Part shown: positions 26,659 through 35,118 of the stretch, piece after piece
Layout: every line of letters begins with the position of its first letter
How positions within the stretch are numbered: position 1 is the first letter of the stretch
From: Pseudomonadota bacterium
GTDB lineage: Bacteria; Pseudomonadota; Gammaproteobacteria; Steroidobacterales; Steroidobacteraceae
DNA length: 64,000 nt
Assembly (NCBI GenBank): GCA_037200975.1
Contig: JBBCGI010000001.1
Span: 620,001-684,000, forward strand
Direction: 5' to 3'
Made by a program: the position numbers and the translations under genes
The notes under the pieces: model-generated
Told to the model about the DNA's origin: nothing
What the model saw: the letters and a program-made list of their open reading frames with translations, nothing else
Databases searched by the model: none

Positions 26659-27957
26659 ATGCAGTATCGCCAATATCAGAACTCGCACCGGCACTCCGAA
26701 GTCCGCACTCGCATGAATCCAGTCGGGTCCGCGCTCGTGATGGCCGGGCTGTTGCTGGGAGCGGGTGGGCTCGCGCAGGCACAATCGGCGCTGCCGCGCA
26801 TGACGATCGACCAGATGCAGTACAGCGGCGCGTTCCGGATCCCATCGGGCACCTATGGCAGCTCTAGTGCTAACTACTCGTACGCGGCGATCGGTTACAA
26901 CTCGACTCGTAAGTCGATCTACCTGGCCGGCAACGAGAAAGAAGGCGCAATCGCCGAATTCGCCGTTCCGGAAATAGTGAACAGCACGCGGCTGGCGGAC
27001 CTCAAGACTGCCGGCGCTCCGCTACAGGCTTTCACCAACGTCGTGAACAAGGCCTCCATCGACATGGGCCAGGGCATCCGCATCAGCGGCATTTTCTATT
27101 CCGCCGGAAAGTTGCTCGTGAACGTCTACCGCTTTTACGACCTAGGGCCCTTCCTGACAAAGCAGGCGCTGATACTCTCGAACGCGTCGGATCTCAAGGG
27201 GTCGTCAACCGGTGGGTACATCAGCACGGCGGGCGACTCTGCGGCCGCTGGCTGGATTTCACCGATTCCGGCTGAAATGCAGTCCATGCTCGGTGGCACT
27301 CATATGTGTGGGTTCACTACCAGCACGAACCGCGCGCTAGCTTACAACTCGAGCGAAGGGCCGGCAGCCTATTCGTTCAACCCGGTTGCGGCAATGGCCA
27401 ACAATGCAAGCAGCATCTCCACCACCCAGCTAATGCGATTCACGTTGGACAACGGTATGGTCACCCGCGATCAGCTGTACAACAACGATCACACAAACAA
27501 GCTTTGGACCTTCATCTCGGAAGGGTCGTTCGGCATGATCATGCCGGGCACCCGGACTTACATGGTGCTCGGCGGATCTGGTGGTCATGAAAGCGGAATC
27601 GCGTATGGCGATCCACCGTACGGCGGCTATAAGGGCTATTACGCGCTCGACCAGAAAGACAACTACCCGTACTACTGGCTCTTTGACGTCAACGATTTTG
27701 ACAAAGTACGCAAAGGGCAGATGCAGGCCAGCGCAATCAAGCCCTATGCCGCTGGCAAATTCGCTGTCCCGTTCACTTCGGGAACTTCGTGGAATCCGGT
27801 CGCCGGCGGCAGCTATGACGAGACGACTGGTACTCTCTATCTCTCCGTGTACAAGGCTGATACCCAGAGCGGCGGAAATACGCCTGTGATCGTGACATAT
27901 AAGGTCGGAGCAGCCCAAGCGAGACCGTTGCCGCCTACGAACACCACGGCGCAATAG
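26659..27957 (+). CDS. Secreted protein of unknown function (propeller-like)
   Basis: The 432-residue product has a signal sequence with an unusually long polar n-region and a core ending GGLAQAQ. The start ATG is supported by AAGGA 9 bases upstream; an internal ATG at 26713 would give a normal-length signal. The mature part is rich in Gly, Ser, Tyr and Asn, with short beta-type stretches (YAAIGYNSTRKSIYLAGN, GGSYDETTGTLYLSVYK) suggestive of a propeller. I recognise no domain. It ends RPLPPTNTTAQ, resembling the beta-helix protein upstream. A strong terminator follows and a CRP-type box precedes it. Codon use looks less GC-biased than in neighbouring operons. Confidence 0.75.
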   Translation: MQYRQYQNSHRHSEVRTRMNPVGSALVMAGLLLGAGGLAQAQSALPRMTIDQMQYSGAFRIPSGTYGSSSANYSYAAIGYNSTRKSIYLAGNEKEGAIAEFAVPEIVNSTRLADLKTAGAPLQAFTNVVNKASIDMGQGIRISGIFYSAGKLLVNVYRFYDLGPFLTKQALILSNASDLKGSSTGGYISTAGDSAAAGWISPIPAEMQSMLGGTHMCGFTTSTNRALAYNSSEGPAAYSFNPVAAMANNASSISTTQLMRFTLDNGMVTRDQLYNNDHTNKLWTFISEGSFGMIMPGTRTYMVLGGSGGHESGIAYGDPPYGGYKGYYALDQKDNYPYYWLFDVNDFDKVRKGQMQASAIKPYAAGKFAVPFTSGTSWNPVAGGSYDETTGTLYLSVYKADTQSGGNTPVIVTYKVGAAQARPLPPTNTTAQ

Positions 27958-27981
27958 CCTCTAACCGTCCCCCACCCGCAC

Positions 27982-28019
27982 GCCGCCGGTTGCGCGCTGC
28001 CAACCGGCGGCAGTTTTTT
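27982..28019 (+). terminator. Strong Rho-independent terminator
   Basis: The 11-bp perfect stem GCCGCCGGTTG (27982-27992) and CAACCGGCGGC (28001-28011) has an 8-base loop and is followed by AG and six T (28014-28019). It lies 24 bases after the stop at 27957. Confidence 0.93.
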
Positions 28020-28322
28020 GTCAGGCGAAATTGCGCACCGTAATTCTCGATTCATCGAGGCTTGCGAAGTGGGCGCTTGGCGCAAAGCGATCGATGAACG
28101 TCGCCGTCATTAGTCCCGTAGCGTAGTGAGACCGCGACATTCCTCTTCAGCCCAAGCCTTCTGAAAGGTCGCCTGCCCGGCCCGCTCAAGCGGAAATTCC
28201 GGCGGAACTGCGTATCGATTTCCCCGATTTGTCGCCTTTCGCGCGTGCGCTGTCGTGACGCGGGTGCAATACTTCCCGCCGCGGTCACCTTAGCCTTTTT
28301 GCGATGGCCGTCCGGTTCGCGA
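28020..28322. other. Non-coding stretch, nothing recognised
   Basis: About 300 bases lie between the terminator and the small membrane ORF. I found no convincing promoter, operator, repeat or gene here. It must nevertheless contain the promoter for the ligase/acyltransferase genes unless they are read from further away. Confidence 0.4.
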
Positions 28323-28451
28323 ATGACCATCGACAATATTGCCAAGCTCTTGCACGCAGGGCTGATCCTCATATCGGTCCTGTACTACGCACTTCCCGCC
28401 AAGGCGCGGAGACCTGCGGCCCGCCGTCCAGGCACGAGATCGCAGGAGTGA
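28323..28451 (+). CDS. Possible small single-pass membrane protein coupled to the ligase gene
   Basis: This 42-codon ORF starts MTIDNIAKLLHAGLILISVL, has one hydrophobic segment (about residues 9-24) and a basic Arg/Pro-rich tail, so it would be inserted with the tail in the cytoplasm. Its TGA overlaps the GTG start of the O-antigen-ligase-like gene (GTGA), as the real operon genes here do. There is no good ribosome binding site, and the frame could start further upstream (near 28245). It may be a genuine small protein or only a leader ORF. Confidence 0.35.
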   Translation: MTIDNIAKLLHAGLILISVLYYALPAKARRPAARRPGTRSQE

Positions 28452-29815
28452 TTACCGACGTCTTGGCTCTTTTACTGCTCGTCCTATTTGCAGTGTTGGG
28501 CCTTCGGCAACCGTACGTGGCCCTAAGCGGCGTGATCTGGGCCGACCTTTACAAGCCGCAGCTGCTTTCCCAGTCGTTCCTGTTCGACCGCCCAATTTCC
28601 ATGATCATGACTGCGCTCTTTGCGCTCAGCATGCTCATCAACTTTCGAGATCTGCGCTGGCCGAAACACATGTTGTACGTGTTCATGGTCGCCGCATTCA
28701 TGGCGTGGATCACGCTGACGACTTTCTTATCGCAATTCCCAGCTGCGGCGTGGTTCAAGTGGGACGCAGCGTTCAAGACGATCTTGCTCGCGTACTTCAT
28801 CCCCTTCGTGCTTGCTAAGCGCGAACATCTCGAACTGTTTCTGTGGACCGTCATATCGACGATGGGATTCTTCTTTTTTGTCGCGGGAGTCAAATCGCTA
28901 TTCGGTGGCGGTGGATACGGCGTCTCCCTCGTCAGCGACAACGAAGGCGTAATGTGGAACGAAGGCAGTACGCTTGCGACGCAAGCAATCGCGGCCATCC
29001 CGCTATTCTATTACGCAGCACAGCATTCCTTGCTGGCAAAGAAGATTCCCACGCTCAAGTTCATCCTATTCGGACTCGCGGTTTCCGGCGTGCTGCTGCT
29101 GATCGGAACTCAAGCGCGCACCGGCTTGGTCGCGTTACTGGCCTTGGTTCTGCTCGCACTGCGCTACTCGCGCTCGCGTGGCACCATCATCGCTATGTGC
29201 ATTGCCGCGCCATTGTTTGCGACGCCGTTCGTGCCGCAGACATGGATCGAGCGAATGACCACGATTACGAACACACAGCAGGAATCCTCTGCCCAGGGCC
29301 GAGTCGCGGTGTGGCGCTGGACACTGGACTACGTCAACAACGAACACCCGGTGGCGGGCGGTGGCTTCAATTCCTATTTCGCGAATGCGGGGAAACTCGG
29401 CAAATACGCGAAAGAAGGTGAAGTCGTGATCGAGAACAAATCCGGCAAGGCTTTCCACAACATCTTCTTCGAGGTATTGGGTGAACACGGATATGTCGGA
29501 CTTGTCCTGTTCGTCATCATCGTGGGTCACACCCTGCTGTTGAGCCGGCGGATTTCGAAGGACGAGACCCGGGAACCGTGGCTGCGCGCATTCGGACTGT
29601 GTGCGTTCATGTCGACGGCGGTGTACTGCGTCGGCGGACTTTTCATCGGTGTCGCGTTCTATCCGTGGCTGTACTACATGTACGGCCTCGTAGTGGCACT
29701 CTCCGGTGTGGCCGCGCCCTTCACGCCGGACAGCAAAGCGCCTGCCTCGGGCAAACCGGCGCGGCCCATCCGGCGAGCGTCGGCGCGCGGATCCGCGACT
29801 TCTCCCGCGTCATGA
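28448..29815 (+). CDS. O-antigen ligase/polymerase-like membrane protein (exosortase-A system type)
   Basis: The 455-residue protein has about 10-12 hydrophobic segments. It resembles the putative O-glycosylation ligase family linked with exosortase A (called TIGR03097), starting with short hydrophobic sequence and RQPYVALSGVIWADLYKP. The Wzy_C-type part has GTQARTGLVALLALVLLALR, then QGRVAVWRWTLDYVNNEHPVAGGGFNSYF and AFHNIFFEVLGEHGYVGL, the conserved periplasmic-loop pattern. It may polymerise repeat units or transfer glycans. The start is GTG at 28448. An AGGAG directly abuts it, so a TTG at 28463 is also possible. It overlaps the next gene (ATGA). Confidence 0.83.
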   Translation: MITDVLALLLLVLFAVLGLRQPYVALSGVIWADLYKPQLLSQSFLFDRPISMIMTALFALSMLINFRDLRWPKHMLYVFMVAAFMAWITLTTFLSQFPAAAWFKWDAAFKTILLAYFIPFVLAKREHLELFLWTVISTMGFFFFVAGVKSLFGGGGYGVSLVSDNEGVMWNEGSTLATQAIAAIPLFYYAAQHSLLAKKIPTLKFILFGLAVSGVLLLIGTQARTGLVALLALVLLALRYSRSRGTIIAMCIAAPLFATPFVPQTWIERMTTITNTQQESSAQGRVAVWRWTLDYVNNEHPVAGGGFNSYFANAGKLGKYAKEGEVVIENKSGKAFHNIFFEVLGEHGYVGLVLFVIIVGHTLLLSRRISKDETREPWLRAFGLCAFMSTAVYCVGGLFIGVAFYPWLYYMYGLVVALSGVAAPFTPDSKAPASGKPARPIRRASARGSATSPAS

Positions 29816-30897
29816 ACTACCTGACGTCCCTGCGCGGCATCGCGGCGCTTCTCGTGGTCCTGTTCCACGTAAAGCTGTACTTCATGGACAGCGCATTCAC
29901 GCGTGCGATCACGCCGATGTTGAGTCATGGATATCTCGCGGTTGATTTCTTCCTCGTACTAAGCGGCTTCATCATGGCGTTCAAGTACCACGATAACTTT
30001 CGCGATGCGGTCTGCCCCAACGCCGCCGACTTCCTCGCCAAACGCGTCGCGCGCGTATTCCCGTTGCACGCCTTCGTGATGATTGTCTACCTGTCGGTCC
30101 CACTGACCTTGTACGTCACTGGTCGCGAGATCGATCCGAATCAGTTCGGCGCATACCAGTACTTCTGCAAATTCCTACTGATCGACCTGTGGACGTTCGA
30201 CCAGATCAGCTGGAAGAGCTGGAACGTGCCGTCCTGGACGATCAGCGCCGAACTACTGGCGTACCTATTTTTTCCACTGGTGATGTTCGGATTTCAACGG
30301 CTGCACAAACATGCCGTGCCGGTCATCCTAGGTGGAGCAGCCCTGTTGCTGGCGTTCAACTACCAGAGCCGCGGTTGTCCCACGCTCGGCCAATGCATCG
30401 GCCAACTCGGGTTGTTCCGCTGCCTGATCGAGTTCGCGCTAGGCGTTGGCGTCTACCTGCTGTACCGCCACACCCGCGGCGCCACCGCGCGCCTGTTCTG
30501 CATTTTCACGCTGGCGGCTCTTGCTGTGTACGTTGCTCTGGCTGTGTCGCCGATCCCGAACTACTGGTATGTGCCCGCGATGTTTGCCGCGTTGCTGTAC
30601 GGCATGCTGGGGTTCCGCAGCTTTGTTCACCGCTTTCTCGAGCTCAAGGCTCTGGTCTTCCTCGGGGACATTTCCTACTCGGTGTACCTCACACACCTGC
30701 TGATCGCCGAGGTCTTCTTCCGGGTATTCGTACCGGCCGGTCAGGCGGTCGCGAGCTGGTGGCTCATCGGCGGCTATCTGATGACCAGTCTTGTGTTCTC
30801 GACGCTGACGTACCGCCTGGTCGAGAAACCCTCACGCCGCCGTGTCTACGACCTGCTCACGGGCAAACGAACCTCCGCTGCGGCTACGTTGGACTAG
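29812..30897 (+). CDS. Acyltransferase family 3 membrane protein (OafA-like)
   Basis: The 361-residue integral membrane acyltransferase has about 10 TM segments and the family opening YLTSLRGIAALLVVLFHVKL with the conserved His (about residue 19). It also shows GYLAVDFFLVLSGFIMAF, RVARVFPLHAF and a C-terminal LVEKPSRRR end. It probably O-acetylates the polysaccharide. The start ATG overlaps the ligase stop. Its last 14 bases overlap the convergent amidotransferase gene, and no terminator separates them. Confidence 0.9.
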   Translation: MNYLTSLRGIAALLVVLFHVKLYFMDSAFTRAITPMLSHGYLAVDFFLVLSGFIMAFKYHDNFRDAVCPNAADFLAKRVARVFPLHAFVMIVYLSVPLTLYVTGREIDPNQFGAYQYFCKFLLIDLWTFDQISWKSWNVPSWTISAELLAYLFFPLVMFGFQRLHKHAVPVILGGAALLLAFNYQSRGCPTLGQCIGQLGLFRCLIEFALGVGVYLLYRHTRGATARLFCIFTLAALAVYVALAVSPIPNYWYVPAMFAALLYGMLGFRSFVHRFLELKALVFLGDISYSVYLTHLLIAEVFFRVFVPAGQAVASWWLIGGYLMTSLVFSTLTYRLVEKPSRRRVYDLLTGKRTSAAATLD

Positions 30898-32806
30898 TTG
30901 GGCTCCGGCTCGGGCTTTCGGCGCCGCTCGTCCGCTTCCACAATGACAACATCATGAGTCCCCACAGGAACACGCTGTGGTCGCGCGCCGCACCCTGGTG
31001 CTCCTGCCACATGGTTCGCACTACCTTGTCGTCGAGCACGCCGCCGAACGGCCGTGACGAATCGAACAGCAATGATTCGGCCATCGGCCGCAGATCGCCG
31101 CGCAGCCACTTCGCCGCGGGGATCGAGAAACCCTGTTTCGGCTTGTTGCGCACTTCTTCGGGCAACCGGCGCGCGGCCAGTTCGCGCAGCGGAAGTTTGC
31201 CCGCGCGGCCGCGCACCTTGAGCTTATCCGGCAGCCGTACACCGAACTCGATGAGCCGGTAGTCGAGCAACGGGCAACGCACTTCGAGCGAGTGGGCCAT
31301 GCTCATGCGGTCGGCCTTCACCAGCACGTCGTCGGTCATGTAGAATTGGATGTCCGCGTTCTGGCTGCGGGCGAGCGGCGTACGCGCGTCGCTGCCGGTG
31401 TAGAACGGCAGCACCACTTCCATCGGCGTAAAACCCTTGAGAGACCTCGCGAACTCCGGCGCATACAACGCGCTGCGCGCATCGCTGCGCAGCCACACCA
31501 GATCGCGGTAGTAAGCCTCGGCGTCCGAAACGCTGAGGTTCTCGAAAATGGTCTTGAGCCGCAGCGGCTGCGGCAGGCGCGCCGACCCGGGCCATACCGC
31601 GCCAAGCGCACCGAACAGCGGGCCGCGCAGCACGGCAGGCAATACACTCCGTACGCGCGACTCGAACATGTGCGGCACGTAGCGGAAGGTGTAGCCGCCG
31701 AAACTCTCGTCGCCGCCGTCGCCGGACAACGCCACCGTGACGTTGCGGCGCGCCATCTCGCACACATACCAGGTCGGGATGGCGCTCGAGTCGGCCAGCG
31801 GCTCGTCGAAATGCCAGGAGATCTTCTCGAGGACCTCGGTGGCGTTCGGCTGCACCACGAATTCGTGATGGTCGGTCTTCAGGTGCCGCGCGATCTCGCC
31901 GGCGGTCGACAACTCGTTGAACTCGCGATCGTCGAAGCCGATGGAGTTCGTCACGACCTGGCGGCCCGAGATCTTCGCCATCGATGACACCACGAGCGAC
32001 GAGTCGAGGCCGCCCGACAGGAACGCGCCGAGCGGCACTTCGCTCATGAGCCGGCAGCGCACCGCCTCATCCAGCAAAGCCTCGAACTCATCGGTCGCCG
32101 CGGCAAGCGTCATGGACCGCGGCTCGCCGATCGCGAGCTTCCAGTACTGGTGCTCCCGTTCGGCGGAGGCGCTGACCGTCAGGTGCCGTGCCGCCCGCAG
32201 TTTCTTCACGGCCTTGTAGATAGTCTTCGGCGCCGGGATGTAGCCGAACGAGAAATAACAATCGAGCGCTTCTGGGTCGGTTTCATCCGGCATGCCGCCG
32301 CCGGCGCGGAGGGCCTTCAACTCGGAGGCGAACGCGATGTACGAGCCCTTGCGGTAGTAGTAAAGCGGCTTTTTGCCGACGCGATCGCGGCCCAGCAGCA
32401 ACGTCTGCGTGCGCGCATCCCAGATCGCGAGCGCGAACATGCCATTCAACTGCCCGATGCACTCTGCGCCCCACTCGAGATACCCGACGACGATGACCTC
32501 GGTATCCGAATGTGTGCGGAACTGGTGACCGCGCGCTTCGAGCTCGCGGCGCAGCTCGAGGTAGTTATAGATCTCGCCGTTGAAGACGATTTGCACCTGG
32601 TCCTGCGCGACGCCGATCGGCTGCTGGCCGGCAGCCACGTCGATGATCGCAAGCCGGCGGTGGCCCAGCGCCGCGTGACCGTCGACGAAGAAACCGGCGC
32701 CGTCAGGCCCGCGGTGCTGAATGATGGTGGTCATGCGCTCGATGCGCGCGCGGGCCGCCTCTTGCGCGTGGCCTGCGAAGTCGACGAATCCTGCTATTCC
32801 ACACAT
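30884..32806 (-). CDS. Asparagine-synthase-type amidotransferase, XrtA/PEP-CTERM-associated
   Basis: The 640-residue protein has a class II glutaminase domain (Cys2 of MCGIAGF, RGPDGAG, NGEIYNY) over residues 1-215. A synthetase domain with the ATP pyrophosphatase loop SGGLDSS (about 262-268) and ALSGDGGDESFGGYTFRY follows. The family in exosortase-A loci (called TIGR03108) is thought to amidate a sugar acid or similar group of the EPS rather than make free asparagine. This role is known only by association. It is the last gene of a long minus-strand run and lies 15 bases after the glycosyltransferase at 32822. Confidence 0.9.
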   Translation of the reverse strand: MCGIAGFVDFAGHAQEAARARIERMTTIIQHRGPDGAGFFVDGHAALGHRRLAIIDVAAGQQPIGVAQDQVQIVFNGEIYNYLELRRELEARGHQFRTHSDTEVIVVGYLEWGAECIGQLNGMFALAIWDARTQTLLLGRDRVGKKPLYYYRKGSYIAFASELKALRAGGGMPDETDPEALDCYFSFGYIPAPKTIYKAVKKLRAARHLTVSASAEREHQYWKLAIGEPRSMTLAAATDEFEALLDEAVRCRLMSEVPLGAFLSGGLDSSLVVSSMAKISGRQVVTNSIGFDDREFNELSTAGEIARHLKTDHHEFVVQPNATEVLEKISWHFDEPLADSSAIPTWYVCEMARRNVTVALSGDGGDESFGGYTFRYVPHMFESRVRSVLPAVLRGPLFGALGAVWPGSARLPQPLRLKTIFENLSVSDAEAYYRDLVWLRSDARSALYAPEFARSLKGFTPMEVVLPFYTGSDARTPLARSQNADIQFYMTDDVLVKADRMSMAHSLEVRCPLLDYRLIEFGVRLPDKLKVRGRAGKLPLRELAARRLPEEVRNKPKQGFSIPAAKWLRGDLRPMAESLLFDSSRPFGGVLDDKVVRTMWQEHQGAARDHSVFLWGLMMLSLWKRTSGAESPSRSPTSPT

Positions 32807-32821
32807 GGGTTGTTGATGCTC

Positions 32822-33943
32822 TCAGACTGGCTGCGCGAGCATTTCGCGATACAGGTCGCGGTAATGATCGAGCATGCGCGAAAACAGGAAACGCTCGTGG
32901 AAGCGGCGTCGGCCGGCTGCGGCATGCCGCTGCCGCAAGGTCTCGTCACGGGCGGCCTCGTGGATCGCGCCAGCGAGTGCCGCGGCGTCATCGGAAGGCA
33001 CGACCCATCCGGTCTCACCCGCGGTGACGATCTCGGGATTGCCACCGACCGCGGTCACCGCCACCGGCACTCCCGCGGACATGGCCTCCAGCAACGCCAT
33101 CGAAGTGCCCTCGCTGAAACTCGACAGCACGAATAGGTCCATGCACTGCGCGAGCTGACGCGCGTCGTCCCGATAGCCGGTGAGCGTCATTCGCGCCCCC
33201 AGCGCAAGCTCGGCCACCAGGGCGCGGATGCGTGCCATCTCGGGCCCGTCGCCGACCAGCAGGCCGCGCACGCGAGTATCCCGCTGCATGACGGTCGCGA
33301 GGCTGCGGACCAGCATCGGCAGATTCTTGATCGAGTCGAAACGGCCGACGGTACCGACGACGAACTCATCTGGCGCGATGCCGAAAGTCGCGCGCAGTTC
33401 GGCGCGGACTTCCGCGCCGAGTTCGACCGGCGGCGTGACGCCGTTGTAGATCACGCGGATCCGCGCGGCATCGAGCCCTTCGTAGACTTCGAGCCGTTGC
33501 CGCACGTCTTCCGACACGGCGACGAACCGGTGCGTCAGCGGACGGATCATGGCGCGATTCACCACTGCGCGTTTCCGGTTGCGGACTTCGGGATAGAAGC
33601 GCCCGTGCTCCTCGAGCAGCAGCCGCGGCGCGCCGTAGCCCAGCCGGGCCAGCGCCGAATAAAACCACGGGGTGCACTGGTGCGCATGCACGAGGCGCGT
33701 ACCTGCGGCCCGGAACAGCTTCGCGAGTTTGCGCGGCATCGACAGGTCCATGCCCGGCCGCCGCCACACGCAGTGCACGGGAATACCTTCGGCGCGTAGC
33801 GCCTGTCCCCACGAACCCGGCTCGTCGAGGCAGATCACCGAAAGGTCGAACTCGCGCGCAAACACGCGGCTCATGTCGACCACCAGCCGCTCCGTGCCGC
33901 CGGGGTTCAACGCATTCACGACATAGGTGATCGCTTGCGACAT
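32822..33943 (-). CDS. GT4 family glycosyltransferase
   Basis: The 373-residue GT-B enzyme has YVVNALNPGGTERLVVDMSR at the start, VHAHQCTPWFYSALARL and HRFVAVSEDV in the acceptor half. The donor half contains GTVGRFDSIKNLPMLVRSL, LLVGDGPEMARI and SSFSEGTSMALLEAMSAGVP, with the E-x7-E pair. It resembles the stp2-type transferases found with exosortase A, but general GT4 membership is all I can be sure of. The gap to the upstream gene is 5 bases, so it is in the same operon. Confidence 0.88.
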   Translation of the reverse strand: MSQAITYVVNALNPGGTERLVVDMSRVFAREFDLSVICLDEPGSWGQALRAEGIPVHCVWRRPGMDLSMPRKLAKLFRAAGTRLVHAHQCTPWFYSALARLGYGAPRLLLEEHGRFYPEVRNRKRAVVNRAMIRPLTHRFVAVSEDVRQRLEVYEGLDAARIRVIYNGVTPPVELGAEVRAELRATFGIAPDEFVVGTVGRFDSIKNLPMLVRSLATVMQRDTRVRGLLVGDGPEMARIRALVAELALGARMTLTGYRDDARQLAQCMDLFVLSSFSEGTSMALLEAMSAGVPVAVTAVGGNPEIVTAGETGWVVPSDDAAALAGAIHEAARDETLRQRHAAAGRRRFHERFLFSRMLDHYRDLYREMLAQPV

Positions 33944-33948
33944 TGCGC

Positions 33949-35118
33949 TCAGGCGCTCATGAGCTTGCGGTACAGGTTCTCGATGGTGCGGGTGCGATGC
34001 GCGAAGCTGAAATCCGTTTCGACCGTCGTGCGCGCCTGCCGCGCGAGACGTTCGCGCAGGGTCTTGTCGTTCAGCATGCGATCGATGCCCGCGGCCAGCG
34101 CCACCGAATCCTGCGCCGGAACCAGCAAGGCTTCCTTCTGATCGGTCACCGCTTCCTTCACGCCGTCCACGTCGGTCGACACGATCGGCACTTCCATCGC
34201 CATCGCTTCGAGCACGGTGTTCGGCAACCCTTCGCGCGTCGACGACAACACGTACAGGTCCATCAACGAGAACACCTTGCGCACGTCGTGGAAGTGGCCC
34301 ATGAAGATCACGCGTTTGTCGACCTCGAGTTCCACCGCCAGTTGCTTGAGCTCCGCTTCGAGCTCGCCCTTGCCCGCGATGACGAAATACAGGTCGGGCT
34401 GCTTCCGCAACAGGATCTGCGCGGCGCGCAACAGGTTCGGATAATCCTTCTCGCCGTTGAGACGGCCGACCGCGCCGACGACGGTCGCGCCAGGCGGGAT
34501 GCCGAGCTGCGCGCGGAACTGCGCATCTTCGCTGCCCGTGCGGCGGAAATACTTCGAGTCGATGGCATTGCGGATCCACATCATTTTCTTCGGATCGACA
34601 CCGTATTTGCTGATGATGTCGCGCATCGTGTCCGACACCATCAACACGAGGTCGTAACGCTTGAGCAGCCGCAGATCGAGCTGGTCGTACAGGTAACGCA
34701 CGCGCCAGTTCTTCGACGCCCAGAAGAATTTGAAACTCGCGAGCGGACCGTGCGCGGTCGTGACCAGCTTCATCTTGTGGTATCGCGAGACGATCAGGCC
34801 ATAGAGGTCCGACTTGTAGCAATGCGCGTGGAAGATGTCGATCTTCTGGTCGCGGCACAATTTGAGCAGCTTGCGGATCGCGCCGATGTCGAACTTCGAC
34901 GTCTCGTCGATCGTGAAGAAGGATTTGACCCCGAGCTTCTGCGCACGCTCGTGCAGGTCGAACTCCGGATCGTCCTTGCTCTTGAGGTACGCGACCGACA
35001 TGTTGAAATGTTCGTGATCCGTCTCCATCGCGGAGAACAGGATGGTCTTCTCCGGACCGCCGCCGCCACCGCGGCAACTGCGGACATCGAGAACGTTGAT
35101 CTTCTTTTGCTCGCTCAT
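33949..35118 (-). CDS. GT4 family glycosyltransferase
   Basis: The 389-residue GT-B enzyme shows INVLDVRSCRGGGGGPEKTI, IFHAHCYKSDLYGLIVSR and TTAHGPLASF in the acceptor half. VGAVGRLNGEKDYPNLLRA, FVIAGKGELEAEL and STREGLPNTVLEAMAMEVP lie in the donor half. The glycine-rich loop GGGGGPEK near the N-terminus is typical of GT4 enzymes that bind a lipid-linked acceptor. The ATG at 35118 overlaps the stop of the upstream epimerase-like gene by four bases. Confidence 0.88.
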   Translation of the reverse strand: MSEQKKINVLDVRSCRGGGGGPEKTILFSAMETDHEHFNMSVAYLKSKDDPEFDLHERAQKLGVKSFFTIDETSKFDIGAIRKLLKLCRDQKIDIFHAHCYKSDLYGLIVSRYHKMKLVTTAHGPLASFKFFWASKNWRVRYLYDQLDLRLLKRYDLVLMVSDTMRDIISKYGVDPKKMMWIRNAIDSKYFRRTGSEDAQFRAQLGIPPGATVVGAVGRLNGEKDYPNLLRAAQILLRKQPDLYFVIAGKGELEAELKQLAVELEVDKRVIFMGHFHDVRKVFSLMDLYVLSSTREGLPNTVLEAMAMEVPIVSTDVDGVKEAVTDQKEALLVPAQDSVALAAGIDRMLNDKTLRERLARQARTTVETDFSFAHRTRTIENLYRKLMSA

